Positions 24,141-51,274 of a stretch of DNA of 64,000 nucleotides are shown here, one piece after another (the stretch's first letter is position 1; the number at the start of each line of letters is the position of its first letter). A program made the translations under genes and the position numbers. Origin of the DNA: Symbiodinium natans (Eukaryota > Sar > Dinophyceae > Suessiales > Symbiodiniaceae); the NCBI GenBank assembly GCA_905221605.1, contig CAJNDS010000103.1, positions 146,001-210,000 of the forward strand. The letters are read 5' to 3'. A model generated the notes under the pieces. The model was not told where the DNA came from and made no database searches. It saw nothing but the letters and a program-made list of their open reading frames with translations.

Positions 24141-25441
24141 GATCCTGCACTTGCGAGCTCAGACTTAATCAACTGCCCAGTGGAGTAGCACGATATGACA
24201 AGATATACTGAGCCCAAACATAAATATCGGCGGTCGCTGCACTCACACAGTGCGCACTTCTCTTCGATCCTTTGTCTGCAGCTCCTTGAACGCTCAGGAC
24301 CGTGGAGTTGGTTGTTTGGCCCGAGGCCACGCTGGAGATCAGGACGAACCTTGCATTCTTACATAGGATGAAAGATGACGAAGGCAAATGAAAGAACGCG
24401 AGCATTCGATCCAATGCGATCCAATTCAGCCAGGGTGAGTGACGCAGGTGTCAGAAATCATACGAGCCAGTGCCACTACACCCCCTTGCATTCAAGTCAG
24501 CAAGGGCGGACCCGTGTGCTCAAATCCCTGTGCAGCGACGGGAGCACTTGAAAAGCCACACTCCTCAGTTGATGGAGCGCATCACCGGCTTCTGAGTTTC
24601 CGTCTCCATCATGCCACCAGAGTGACACCCATAGCGACACCCAAGCGATGGGAGTTTTCAAGCCGGAGGGCAACCCAATCAGACTCCACACGGTACGCGC
24701 CTTTATAACCTTGAAAGTTCCAAAGCGACACCTTCAGACATGAAGCCCAGATGATACCACAACCCTGTACAGAGGGAGCGCTTGAAAAGCATTAGCACAA
24801 GCAACGAGTTTTTTGGCGGAGTTTTTGTCAGTCGCTCATATCCAGCAATAGTATCATGTTCCCGTACGCAGGAGGCTTGCAGCACAGCCCTCGGAGCTCC
24901 TTCTTGGTTAATCCTTCAAATTTTGCAGCTACCGCTTGTGCCCTTACTGAGCGTGAGGCCGTGATGTCGTAGCCTGGGAAGCGTTACAAGAGAGAGGTGG
25001 GCATAGGAAGACGCTGGTGCATGCAAGGTCATGGCACCTGCAGGCTACTGGCAGCGTGGACCCTAGATGCCTGTGCAACGGAGGTGTAAACTCACGCGCT
25101 GTGCGTGATGACTTGCACAACTAACATGTACAGTCGTGAATGCCTGTGCGCCGTCCACAATTCCTTGCCGCTCACGCCGAGTGGTTCCACAAAGCTTGCA
25201 GCTTGTCCAAGCAACATATGTATAGCAGGAGTTCGAGCACCTGTGCTAGAAGCAAGGCAGATTGACCTGACATGTCAAAACATGAAAAGCATTTGTCCGT
25301 CCATCGTCATCGTCGCCTTCCGTTGCCTTGCAATGCCGCAGCCTGTAGGCCAGCCCATAGCTGCCATAGCTCCCACACCTGCAGTGTGCGTGTGTGTGAG
25401 CCCCAGGGTTTCCTGTTAATTAAGCACCCCATTCTCCACAG
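24141..25441. other. No firm gene
   Basis: Short frames only. A + frame at 25105-25419 has some protein-like composition and may belong with the exon that follows, but no join could be supported. Confidence 0.3.
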
Positions 25442-25607
25442 GGCATGCGGCCAACATCCTCTGGCAGCATGTGATCCAGACCGAAAGGAAGGCAGCTGTT
25501 CAATGGGCTGCCAGCTCAGCTGTGCAGAGGGTCAGAACAGCTCTGAGCCACCAATACTCGTGCCGTGGCCCCATCGCTCTTGTTCAAGTTGGGCTTCAAT
25601 GCATACG
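25442..25607 (+). CDS. Candidate helical exon next to CTG repeat
   Basis: After acceptor AG (25440-25441) a frame of about 54 codons with helical, GC3-rich composition (HAANILWQHVIQTERKAAV and on) runs into the CTG repeat at 25612. A GT donor at about 25608 would remove the repeat from the protein; read through, the repeat would encode poly-Leu. No family recognised. Confidence 0.4.
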
Positions 25608-25609
25608 GT

Positions 25610-25611
<2 letters not shown>

Positions 25612-25674
<63 letters not shown>
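25612..25674 (+). repeat. (CTG)21 triplet repeat
   Basis: Twenty-one uninterrupted CTG triplets. In the + frames it would read Leu, Cys or Ala, and on the - strand Gln, Ser or Ala. The perfect repeat suggests an unstable, probably polymorphic locus. Confidence 0.98.
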
Positions 25675-25677
<3 letters not shown>

Positions 25678-26313
25678 GTGAGCTTTGACTCTTGTAGAGG
25701 CGTCTATGATGATGGTGTAGCAATCGCTGCAATTAGCTGAGGAGGAGTGTTGGGGCTTCATGCGCGCAGAGTCCACACGGCTGCAGAACTCCGCCTCTGC
25801 GTGCATCTTACAGACAAGCCCTGTGGTCTCATGTAACGAAAGAAACGTGGTAGAGCAGATGCATTTGGGTGTTCTGCTACGTGAGGTGCCATCACTTCGT
25901 GCAGCTGGACAGTCAGTTGTCGAGCCCAAGGCGCGGCCGGATTGAGCCGAATGTCTTGAATAGCCCGAACCCTTTGCCGTGGCCAGAAGTTTTCCAAGCC
26001 CAGTTTGTGACAAGCATGATGCAGATGTATTGCGGGAGGATGCCAACATGATGGGAGCCCACGCCTTCCATTCGGGGCGAAGCCGTGTGTGCTCACGCGA
26101 AAAGTTTGTAAAGGGTAGCTCTGCAAGTCAGTTTGTGCCCCCTTTGCCATGGAACGCATCGACCCTCGTGTCCGGATGGCATTGGACATGGAGCAGGGCC
26201 GCGGGCTCCTCAGGTATTGATGATTGATGGCTGAGAAGGTGGTAGGACCTGGTAGGAGTTGAGCTATGTTAAGCCACGAGCCCCGTGCCACGAAATGAGG
26301 TCTTTCCGAAGCA

Positions 26314-27390
26314 ATGGCCATGATCCAGGACTCCATGGACAACGTCCGGCGCCTGCAAGTTGAGAACTGTGACTCGGTGGACTGGAACGACGCGCACAAC
26401 GTCGCCCAGATTGCCCAGGGCACCATGTTCCTCCTCTTGGCTATTTGGCTCATCTTCGCAAACAATGCCAAAGTGGCGGTTGGCCAGAAGGCGCCACTGG
26501 AACAGCGGCACAATGTCTGTGCCACCCTGAGCACCGCTGTGGCTCTCTTCTCGGGCTTCTTCAACATCATGCAGCTGACAGGCATCGATGACTTCGACAT
26601 CCCGGGCTACACAGGAGGCTTCGTGTTGCAGCTCGCCCGGCCTGTCGAGTGGATTCTCACCTGTCCCATTCTACAGCTGAAGCTGGTGGTGTTGGCTGGG
26701 GCACGGGTGCCGTCATACCGTCGGTTCATGATGCCCATGCTCTCGGCATCTGTCCTTTTGACCGGTGTGGCCGCTACATTCACAGAAGGAGCACTGCGCT
26801 ATGTATGGTTTGTCTTCGGATCAATCTTCTGCGGAATCATGTTCTACTACAATGCGCAGCAGGTTTCGGAGAACAGCGAGGGCGAGGAATCTTTGCTTCA
26901 CGGTGAATCAGACTACCGCAGGCTGACGCTACTGCTGATTATCACTTGGTTCCCGTTCCCAATCTGGTTCGCCTTGAGCCCGGAAGGTTTCAACATTGTG
27001 GACTCAGAGCTGACGATCGAAATGGGTTGGGTGGCCTTGAACCTGCTGGCGAAATTCTCCATGATCATCCTGGGGCAGCGGATGAAGATGGTTCACCAGC
27101 GCAAGATCGAGGCCGCGCGGGAGCTCTACGGCATGTCCCCCAATGACGCAGTGTCCGGCCAGGCGTTGGACCAGAAGGCGCTGGCCGAGTCTTCGGGCAA
27201 GGGACGGCGCTTGGATGCTTCTGACTATGGACTCGGCATCGGAGAGGAAGCAGAGAGCGAGGAGAAGATGATGGAACTCGTGGCTGACACCATGGTGACG
27301 CTGCAGCTGGCCAACCACACCGAGCGTTTGATCAAGCTTCTCGTGGAGAGCGGCGCCGCCGTGTCTGCAATTTGGGCTTTCTTTCAGGGG
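26314..27390 (+). CDS. Exon 1: type-1 (microbial) rhodopsin domain, channelrhodopsin-like pocket
   Basis: Seven helices at about residues 30-50, 68-90, 102-128, 136-155, 158-182, 202-222 and 234-256. Aligned by eye to bacteriorhodopsin (BR) and ChR2: R109 = BR R82; E112 = BR D85 / ChR2 E123; W113 = W86; T116 = T89; C117 = BR T90 / ChR2 C128; K123 at the BR D96 donor position; A145 at ChR2 D156; W212, F215, P216 and F219 match the ChR2 helix-F set W223/F226/P227/F230; N243 at BR D212 / ChR2 D253; K247 = Schiff-base Lys. The EW-x-LTCP motif of helix C is a channelrhodopsin hallmark. The acidic helix-B residues of cation channelrhodopsins are missing. A proton pump is unlikely (no D96 carboxylate, no second counterion); an anion channel or a sensor is possible. 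The frame is open to TAA 27409-27411; a GC donor at 27391 is preferred here. Confidence 0.92.
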
Positions 27391-30358
27391 GCTTTCAACT
27401 CTCAACCGTAAGCCTTTGCAGAAAAAATCAAGCGAGCATATGCCCATGCAGTCGCGCTTCGTGAAGATTCGTGAAGCTACAGAGAAAAGCGAAAGTGAAG
27501 CTGTTGAGCCCCCGAGGTCACCAACACCTCGGTCCTGGAGCGTCTAAACCAAGAGCGTTGCATGGAGCTGTGCCTGCCTTGGGCTCTGGTAGATGCCGTC
27601 CAGCGCCGGTGGAGCAACGAGAAGATGAACATGGGCCAGGACCAGAACATGCCACCATGCCAGCGAGTTGCTTCTAGCATGATTCTAGCAGCTAGAGCAT
27701 GAACGCCCGTAAACGCGGCACGTTGCAGCAGGTTCTGATAATTTCGCCGCATCGCCCGCTTCCAGCAGCGCTTCTTTCTGCCTGTAATCAAGGATTCGCA
27801 AGACTTCGAAAGTATTCGGTGAGACGTAGCCGTAGTTGCTCTAGCCTCTAGCTCTGTCTGGCACCCAACTGTCAACTGCAGCACCTCTAGCATACCTTTA
27901 GCTGTTACTGCATCCAGCATGACGCCAGTCACTTCCGCACACTTCCTTGTCACGGGACGTGCTCCGCGTTAGCAATTATACCCCATTCGGCGTCGGGAAA
28001 TCTGGCCGAACATCAGAAACGAAATGCTGCTGCACCCACGGTTCATATGCCCTTTGCCCCCCCTTCGGCTTCACTGGAGCAGTGCAGGGATGAGCTGCGT
28101 GGGTGGTTGGGATCTTGCTTGTGCCTGGCATTGACTCAGCCCCAACGCTCTCCTGCCCGACTTAGTGTTTCTGCATGAGAGCCGAAATGTCAACTTGCAC
28201 AAGTCGCGCGCGACAATCAGAATAGAGAAGCGGGCAGACACAAAGGAAAGCAAAACACACCATCAAGGCCATCAATGATTTCTATGAGCCCTCCTGGAAA
28301 TTTTTCAAAGTTGCAGTGCAGCATGCTGGAAAGAAACGTTCAACTTTCAATCGGCTCTTTCGGTTTCTTAATCATCAGGTCCATCCATGACATACCGTGC
28401 AGTACAGGTTCTTTAGGCAGCGCACAAACAATGGTTTCTTAACCAGTGCTGCTGGTCAAGTTGCTTCGGCAACGCCACGTGACAACGGAAGTAGGACTCT
28501 TGTTGCCGTTTTAACTCTGTCAAGATTCCGCGGAAGCTTTTGTGATGTTGTCGCTGCTTTTTTTCTCCTCAGAGTGGCTTTCTGCGTGTTGGCACTTGCG
28601 ACAGGATCAGGGCGGAGTGGTGGAGAAGGAGGACCCTTTCATGAAAGTCCTGCAAGCAAACAAAGAGCGCATTACCACTGTGAAGTCCTCGAGTAACAGC
28701 ACTGGCATGGCGACGCCGCCAACTGGCAGCATTGTAGATGCTGCCGGAATTACTGGCCTTGACGGCCAGATCGCGGTGGCTGTTCAGAGAATTGTCGTGC
28801 CATTGCATGAGACCTTGCTGGCAAAGCTGCAATCCTTGCACGACAGCATGAACCAGTCTTTAGAGTCCACCCAGGAGAGCGTGGCACAACGCATGGACTT
28901 TGGACAGGTGACGCTCATGCAGACCGTGAACGCATGCCAGGTGTTGTTACACAAGCTGGACTCTTCACAAGAATCTGTCCTTCAGAAGCTGGATCTTCAA
29001 CAGAAGGGGTTGGATCAGATCAACACGCATTGCACAACATTGCAGTCCAAGCTTGCCGATGTGCAGAGCACAACGACCTCAACGGTGGCGGAAGCTGTGG
29101 ATGCTTCTTCCAAAGCCTTGCTGGGGAAGCTTGAGACGACTCAGACGGATCTTCTCAGTCAAAGTTCAGAGACCCATTCGGTCCTTCAGAATGTGGCATC
29201 GGTCCAAAAGACCATGGTGGCCAAAATGGAAAGTGGCAACGACTCGGTGGTGCGGAACTTGGTCGAAGTGGAGAAGACGCTGGACAAAAAAATCGCAGAG
29301 CTTGCAGAGTCTGCGTCTTCTTCATACACCGTCAGTTCCGAGTCCGTCCTTGCCACCTTGAAGGAACAGATGGATGTCCTGAATGACCAAAGCACCGCTG
29401 CCGTGGTCACAGCTGAGCGCTCCGCTGCCGCCCTGGATGAGCGGATGTCAGATGTCCGTCGTCAAAACCTCATGATGTTGGACCTCCTTACGAGCTCCAA
29501 CGACAGAATCCAGAACTTCTCTGAGAGCCTTGACACGATTCGGAGCCTGGACAATGCCACGGCCGGTGAGATCCGCAGCATTCTAGCAGAGCATATGGGC
29601 AACAGTCGGGGCCTCAGCTTAGGAGGGCAGATGAAGTCAGCTCCAGCTGATGCTTATCGAGAAGGGCGGTCATTCTGAGGGTTGAATACGCATGGTATCG
29701 CAAGTGTGTTCGGCTCACGTGCGTGCATTTGTGTACTCAAGAAAATTAGCAGGTTGTTTTGGGTTTTGTGCACGTTGGGGCGGCCAAAGCCATGCCAAGT
29801 TCAGCTTTGTCAAGTGCCAGCTGCCCGTTGCACAATGATTTGGCTCCCCAGTAGTTTTGCTGGACTGCTGAGGTCGCAAAGAGGACGGTGACAACGACCC
29901 CGAAGCCAACGCCGACATGCAATCGATGGTGGCGCGTTTGGAAAGCAGTGCGGCTCGCCTTGAGGCAACAACTGGCCTGGAGTCGGTCAAGATGGAGTTA
30001 ACAGACATCGAGAACCGCTTGGCAAAGCAGCAAGAGCAACTCTTGGGGAATGCAATGCAAGAGGTGAGAGACATGCAGTCGGGCCTGGTGGCGCAGATCA
30101 AGGACGTAAGCATGCAGGGCGCATCAGGCCCAGAATCGAAGAGTGCCTCGCCTGCCTCGCCTGTCGACAAAGCCGCCGGGCGTCTCTCAACATACGTTTC
30201 TACGTTTTTTTGGTAGGGGGAAGTGAGTATGGATAATTCAAGAGGGGTGCAGCGAATCAGCTTTTGCACTTGCGCGTGCCTGCCAGGCCGAGAAGCAAGA
30301 GCGAGCAGAGAGGCCCACCAACAGCCCCTCTCGCAAGCGCAGTGAGGTGCGAGGATGA
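26314..30358 (+). CDS. Rhodopsin-coiled-coil fusion protein (channelrhodopsin-like), predicted 5-exon gene
   Basis: Predicted 875-residue protein. Exons: 26314-27390, 27517-27639, 28605-29658, 29873-30174, 30287-30358; introns GC-AG, GA-AG, GA-AG, GC-AG. Every exon starts with G after AG, all phases agree, and the total (2628 nt) is a multiple of three. The ATG is preceded by an in-frame TGA at 26296. Residues 1-260 form a complete seven-helix type-1 rhodopsin that binds retinal on K247 and should sit in a membrane. The following ~600 residues are cytosolic if the N-terminus is outside; they include long coiled coils and a basic, Ser-rich C-terminus (SPSRKRSEVRG). What is seen: the rhodopsin fold, the coiled coils and compatible splice sites. 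What is inferred: that all five exons form one message. The alternative is a 365-residue rhodopsin ending at the TAA 27409-27411 and a separate coiled-coil gene beginning near 27.5 kb. Confidence 0.65.
27517..27639 (+). CDS. Exon 2 of the rhodopsin fusion (linker)
   Basis: Forty-one codons with strong GC3 bias, from VTNTSVLERLNQERC to NEKMNMGQ, starting after AG 27515-27516 in phase 0. A GA donor (gaccag) at 27640 pairs with the acceptor at 28603-28604, whose exon begins gatcag. The frame itself stays open to a TGA at about 27704. It was found by reading frames between the rhodopsin and coiled-coil exons, so its membership is inferred. Confidence 0.5.
28605..29658 (+). CDS. Exon 3: long coiled-coil region
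   Basis: About 351 residues: a short acidic start (DQGGVVEKEDPF), a Ser/Thr/Gly linker, then heptad-type coiled coil for some 280 residues with recurring L-x(2)-L-x(3) patterns and repeated units of the type LxxxQESVLQKLD. It ends in a Ser/Gly-rich linker. The frame stays open upstream to 28542, where ttttttctcctcag looks like an intron end, and downstream to TGA 29676-29678. I place the acceptor at 28603-28604 and a GA donor at 29659. No catalytic domain is present. Such tails usually oligomerise or anchor a protein. Confidence 0.7.
29873..30358 (+). CDS. Exons 4 and 5: second coiled coil and C-terminus
   Basis: Exon 29873-30174 starts after AG in phase 1 (acidic RKEDGDNDPEANAD, then a coiled coil through about residue 70 and an Ala/Ser/Pro linker ending SPVDKA). 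A GC donor at 30175 leads to the terminal exon 30287-30358 (AEKQERAERPTNSPSRKRSE, stop TGA 30356-30358). The helix and charge pattern run smoothly across both joins, and reading on past the donor at 30175 quickly leaves protein-like sequence. Confidence 0.6.
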
Positions 30359-33300
30359 GGTCTTCAGCGCACCGAGGATCACCGAGGTCTGAGTGCATTG
30401 TTGGCATGCTTGCAAGATCTGGCCAGTGATGCACATGTATCAATATTAATACCCCCAAGGCTAAGACAGGCAAGGATGTGGGAATCCGGACCGCTCGAAG
30501 AGCTCAGGACTATGAGAGAACTGCTGCATATGGGACCGGCCTCCCTCTGCCAATGCTGCGATCTTCCACATGCAGCTATAGCCTTGTCACACACCCCGGC
30601 CCTGACCGTATAGGACTCTTGCAGGGCACTGACGTGAAGCCTTCTGCTGCAAAACTTAGTTGTCCAGTACGATGCTTGAATGTCTTGAATATGGTTGGCA
30701 GACTGAATCGTAGGCTTGCCCTGCCAGCAATTTCGCCATTTTCTGACACCACGAAGTGGTCAAGTCAAGACTCTGTGGCCCAATTTTCACGTGTTTCTTG
30801 GACTGTGTCCATCCGTGATGCCAGCAGTACAGGTGCAGTTTGGGACGCGATCGTCCTTTCCATGAGCAATGCATCATGATTAACTGATGAACACTTGGGG
30901 GTTGTGCAGTCCAGGAAGTCGAGGAAGTCCGCTCAAGTCGTTTACAATGCGGATTTCCGTCTTGCACCGTGCTGCCTTTTCAGGCTCGGTTGAGGACCTG
31001 ACTTGACCGTGGGCCGTCTGTCGGCATGTTTTTCTGGCCGTCTGGTTCTTGGCTGTCGTATATTGCAAGAAACATTGGGGACGAAGCAGAGGAGCTGTGC
31101 CTTCAAAGAGGCTTCTGAGAGATGAAAAAGACTAACTTCAGCACAGGGTTCCAAGACCGACTGCGCAACGTGCTCAGAGCCCTTGCCGCAGACCTGAAGC
31201 AGTACATGGTGCAACAGCCGTGTTTTACATTTTTTGTAGTCCGGTGCAGGCACAGGTGAAATCACCTGTACCTTGGTGCATCTTGCGCTTCTCATGCCCG
31301 CTGATGCTCAACAGCTTCAACACTGATCAGCCATCAACTCTCGGTCCATGTCGGTCGATATCGATCGCATGCAGGTTGGCATAAGAGTGCGCGATCCTTG
31401 TGTGGTAGATGCGACGCCCCCTGATGCGCTGATTCATTGTACCATCAGGAAGGGCTCGGCGCATACCGACCGAAGTCACATCGAGCGGCCCGCTTGCTGC
31501 AAAAGAGGTGCCGAGTATTCCTGAGCTACTATGCCACGGCTGATCCGCGATTAGGTACACACACAGACACGGGTCCGGTCGTCGTCAGGAAGCCACAGTA
31601 AATGTGCTGTCGAATCACGCACGTGGCTCAAGGTGATCCCCGCGGTTGCTTTCTCCGCGTTTAGGACAGTGGAGTCTGCAGGACCTGTGCGACCATGGCG
31701 TCGCGGCTTGTCGCTATTCCATGCCATGCAGCATTGCGGATAGATCTTGCGGATAGATCTTGTCTAGCTTGTCATAGTCGCGGCTACGAAAGCGCGACAG
31801 TGATTCAAAGTGTTCAAGTTTTAATTCGACTTGTGGTCTGATGGCACATCCAGACGGCCACATAATGCACAATTCGGGATCTCCCCCGCCCTAGAATGAT
31901 CAGAGTGGGTGCCCGGACTTTACAGGCTTTGAGCTTCTCGGGCTGGGGGGCCCCCTCAAGGCTCCAGGCCTTTGGCCTTTGGCCTTTGGCTGTCGTGTCA
32001 GGGTCCCGGGTCCAGAAATTTAGCATTATTCCAGGTAACCCCGAAGTCGAACCTAGCCGTGTTGCACCAGTCGAGCTGGCCCCTTGGGTCAAGGCAGGTG
32101 TTCTTTCAATGGAAGCCATGTGCGAGACACGCGCACACGTCAAGGCCTGGGGTCAGACGAACAAATGGATGCGGTTACCTGATCGGTGTTGGGGCTGCAC
32201 TTTGTTGATATGCTGGTTTTGGGAGGCAACGATTGACCACTGGTCTTGTGAATTCGCGACTGCTTGGCACAGCTACGGAACGTCTAGCGTGGTTGAGGAT
32301 GAACTTCGTATCGTACCATCGGATGGGTGATTTGGCGTTAGAAATTTAGAAAGGTGAACGATGCTATCTATGTAGTGTGTTGTGCATCCTGGACCTCATA
32401 TATTGTAGTCCTCTGAAATGGTCTCTGCAGTACTGTGGCTTGGCGGGCGGCAAAAGAAGCCGGGGTCACACTTCCTTCGGAAATGCGGACAAAAATGCTC
32501 ATTGTCGAAGCAGGCTTGCGGAGACCGCTTGTTGCACCAAATGCTTTTGGGCTGCACCACCTTACACCATCCACAGCTTACACGATCTGCCTGCAGCACC
32601 ATCCATCTGCCAGGGAAAAGGCCTCTCGCCGGGTGAGGAGATGTCTCGCTCTGGAGCCCTGGCAGGCGCCTTGTCTTGCACAGCTCCGTCCAAAGTGCCT
32701 GTCGAGCTGTTCAGGACTCCGACGTGTCCCGCGTGAACGTTTTCGGGCGCCCCAAACAACACAGCAGGAGGGGCCTCTGCAAGCTGACATGCGCATCTAG
32801 GCTTCATCTAGGTCTAGATCTTGAGCTTGTGCCAAGAAAAACAGGCATCTGGCCATCAGGCTTTTCAGCTAGCGCGCCCGTGCTCTTCCGTTTGTGTGCC
32901 TGAAAGCCTCATGCCTCGACCAGGTTTGTAAGAGCTGATGCTGTTGGTTTTGAAAGTGACGTCGCAATGCCAACTGCTTATTTTCGTTTGGGGCGCTTCC
33001 CTTTCCTGTCTAATTTTGATATTTTTTGCGAGCCCTGAGCCAGTACACTGCTGTGCTGTGCTTTCCTGAATCAGGGCTTCTTGCCACAACGCAGCCAAAG
33101 AGGCAAGCATTGCCTCCGAAAGGTTACATGAACATCAAGACGACCGCAAAGACAGTACAAAGCAACAAGCCGTACCCCGAGAAAGTCAGCTCACGAGTCG
33201 GAGAATCCGAGAAGGCATTTCGGGCAGAGATTCTAAGGGCTCCTTGTCAGCGGATGTAATTTCAGCTTCAATTTTAAATTGTAGTGTTGCCCCCAAAATC

Positions 33301-34440
33301 CCTCAAGCCATTGCCAGGAGCTTGGCGGGAAGCTTACATTGAGGGCGAGAGACAAGCGGCAGAACCTGAACATGGCTAGCACTCGGTCGCCTATAGCCAG
33401 CGAGGGATCATCATTGTCGAAGATGTGATTCTCGCAGTGCTAGCGCAGTCCTCTTATGTCCTGTTGATTATCAGTATCTTCGCTGTCGAAGAGTTGCCGT
33501 CAAGAAGCTCAATTGATTTGTCGCTGCCTGCAGTTGGACCACCGAAGGCTGGCGACAGCCGCTGGAACACGGTGGTCTGCGCTTCAACTACGGCCTGAAG
33601 CATGATGAGGGCATCTGGCCATCGTAGTCACCTTCGTGTTTTCTTTGCAGAGCCATACCTACCTGTGTGGCCACGCGATGTCAGGAACTCATGAGTTCCA
33701 ACCGCTACTGCCAGCCTCTGGTGCAATGTGTGTAGTGCACAGGCATTCTTGCTTGCCTCCTCAAAGCGGTTACCCTACGCCCTACGCGTTCCGTTCATTC
33801 TACCACAAGGAGGTTTGGCAGCTGCAGCTTCTCACCCTTGCAGCCCTTGAATTGCCCTGGACTGACTGCACCGAAGGTGCCACTGTTTTGTGACAGTCCC
33901 ATTCCAATCAAAAGAGAGATCTTGCTGAATTTCTGAGTTTGGTGAGACAGGGGTGTTGTGCTACGTATGACCATCCCACAAAGACCTGGATGGAAACCCG
34001 TGAAACCATGCACTGAGCCCATGTCATGTGTAGGAGCGTCATGTACAGGTTACCGGCGGCATTCCTTTGTGCTATATCTTCCACGGATGAGGGTCAGCAT
34101 GGGATGTCGGTCTGTACATGCCTGCGTGGGGCTTCGTGCGAGGTTCCCCGCGCAGTGTGAGGTTCCAAAGCTTTGCTGTGCCCGAGATGGCGTAACGACG
34201 TAACTTCAGCAGCTGCCGGATCTTCCTAAGATTCTTCTTGGATCTTGGGTCTTTTTGTTTGATACCTTTTTTGATGAATTCTGAGAATATTTTGGTTGAG
34301 ATGTGATTCCTTCGGCTATGGCCAGCCAGGCATAAAAAGCAATTAGACTATATAGAGGGATCTGTTGCGGCGGCGGACGCTGCTTCGAGTGCTTCTTCAC
34401 CGTCGTACTGGTTACTGGCGGCTTCACATGGCTTCATGCT
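30359..34440. other. No firm gene
   Basis: Open frames of 60-145 codons on both strands, none with a recognised domain. The + frames around 32435-32800 have some coding character (MRTKMLIVEAGLRRP) but no supported joins. A small tandem of tttggcc words lies at 31972-31990. Confidence 0.3.
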
Positions 34441-34447
34441 CGTTTGT

Positions 34448-34560
34448 GCCGACTTATCATGGTGGGAAAGGTGGGAAAAGGTGGGAAAAGGTGGGAAAAG
34501 GTGGGTGATGGGTAATGGTGGCAATGCTGGTAATGGTTGGTTGGCAACTGTGGGCAATTA
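34448..34560 (+). repeat. Short (GGTGGGAAAA)n decamer repeat
   Basis: Four adjacent copies of a GGTGGGAAAAG-type unit at about 34459-34505, then diverged GGTGG-x words to 34610. G-rich on the + strand. Confidence 0.7.
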
Positions 34561-35040
34561 ATGATTGGTACAGGTGGGAATGCTAGGCAATGGTGGGTCA
34601 TGGTGGGGCACAGTAAGGCAGCAGGTGGACATCGCGCCCTGGCATTGCCGGCAGAATTTGCTGTCCGCGTGTGAAGCGGCTGCCGAACAGAATTCATAAT
34701 CGACTGCAAGCAGAGACCTTGCGCATGTACCAGGCCAGCTCGCTCCGCCCATGTGGCCGTCACTCTGCCAGAGGGTGCAAGGAACTCAGACAGTGAATGG
34801 TGCATGCAGTGGATGCTGGCCGACCGGAATGCGTCTGGTTTCTTGTCCTGCCTCAAGCTATTAGCATACTTAGTGATGCCACCGGATGAAGGCACAAAAC
34901 AACACGAGCCTCATGAGTCGCTTTGAGCACAACCTGCAGAAGCCTTCTTGATTAGTTAAACCCCAAGGCGCAGGAAGCCGGTGCTCGGGCATGAAGGTTT
35001 AGTTCCAAGCAAGAGAGCAGAGAAGTCTCTTCAAGTGCCA

Positions 35041-51274
<16,234 letters not shown>

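Noticed and set aside
25758-26600. 280-codon open frame on the - strand
   Set aside because: It overlaps the rhodopsin exon antisense, has no family resemblance, and arises because GC3-rich coding DNA keeps the reverse frame open.
27477-27953. 158-codon - strand open frame between the rhodopsin and coiled-coil exons
   Set aside because: The + strand of the same interval shows better codon bias and a phase-compatible exon; the - frame has no recognisable feature.
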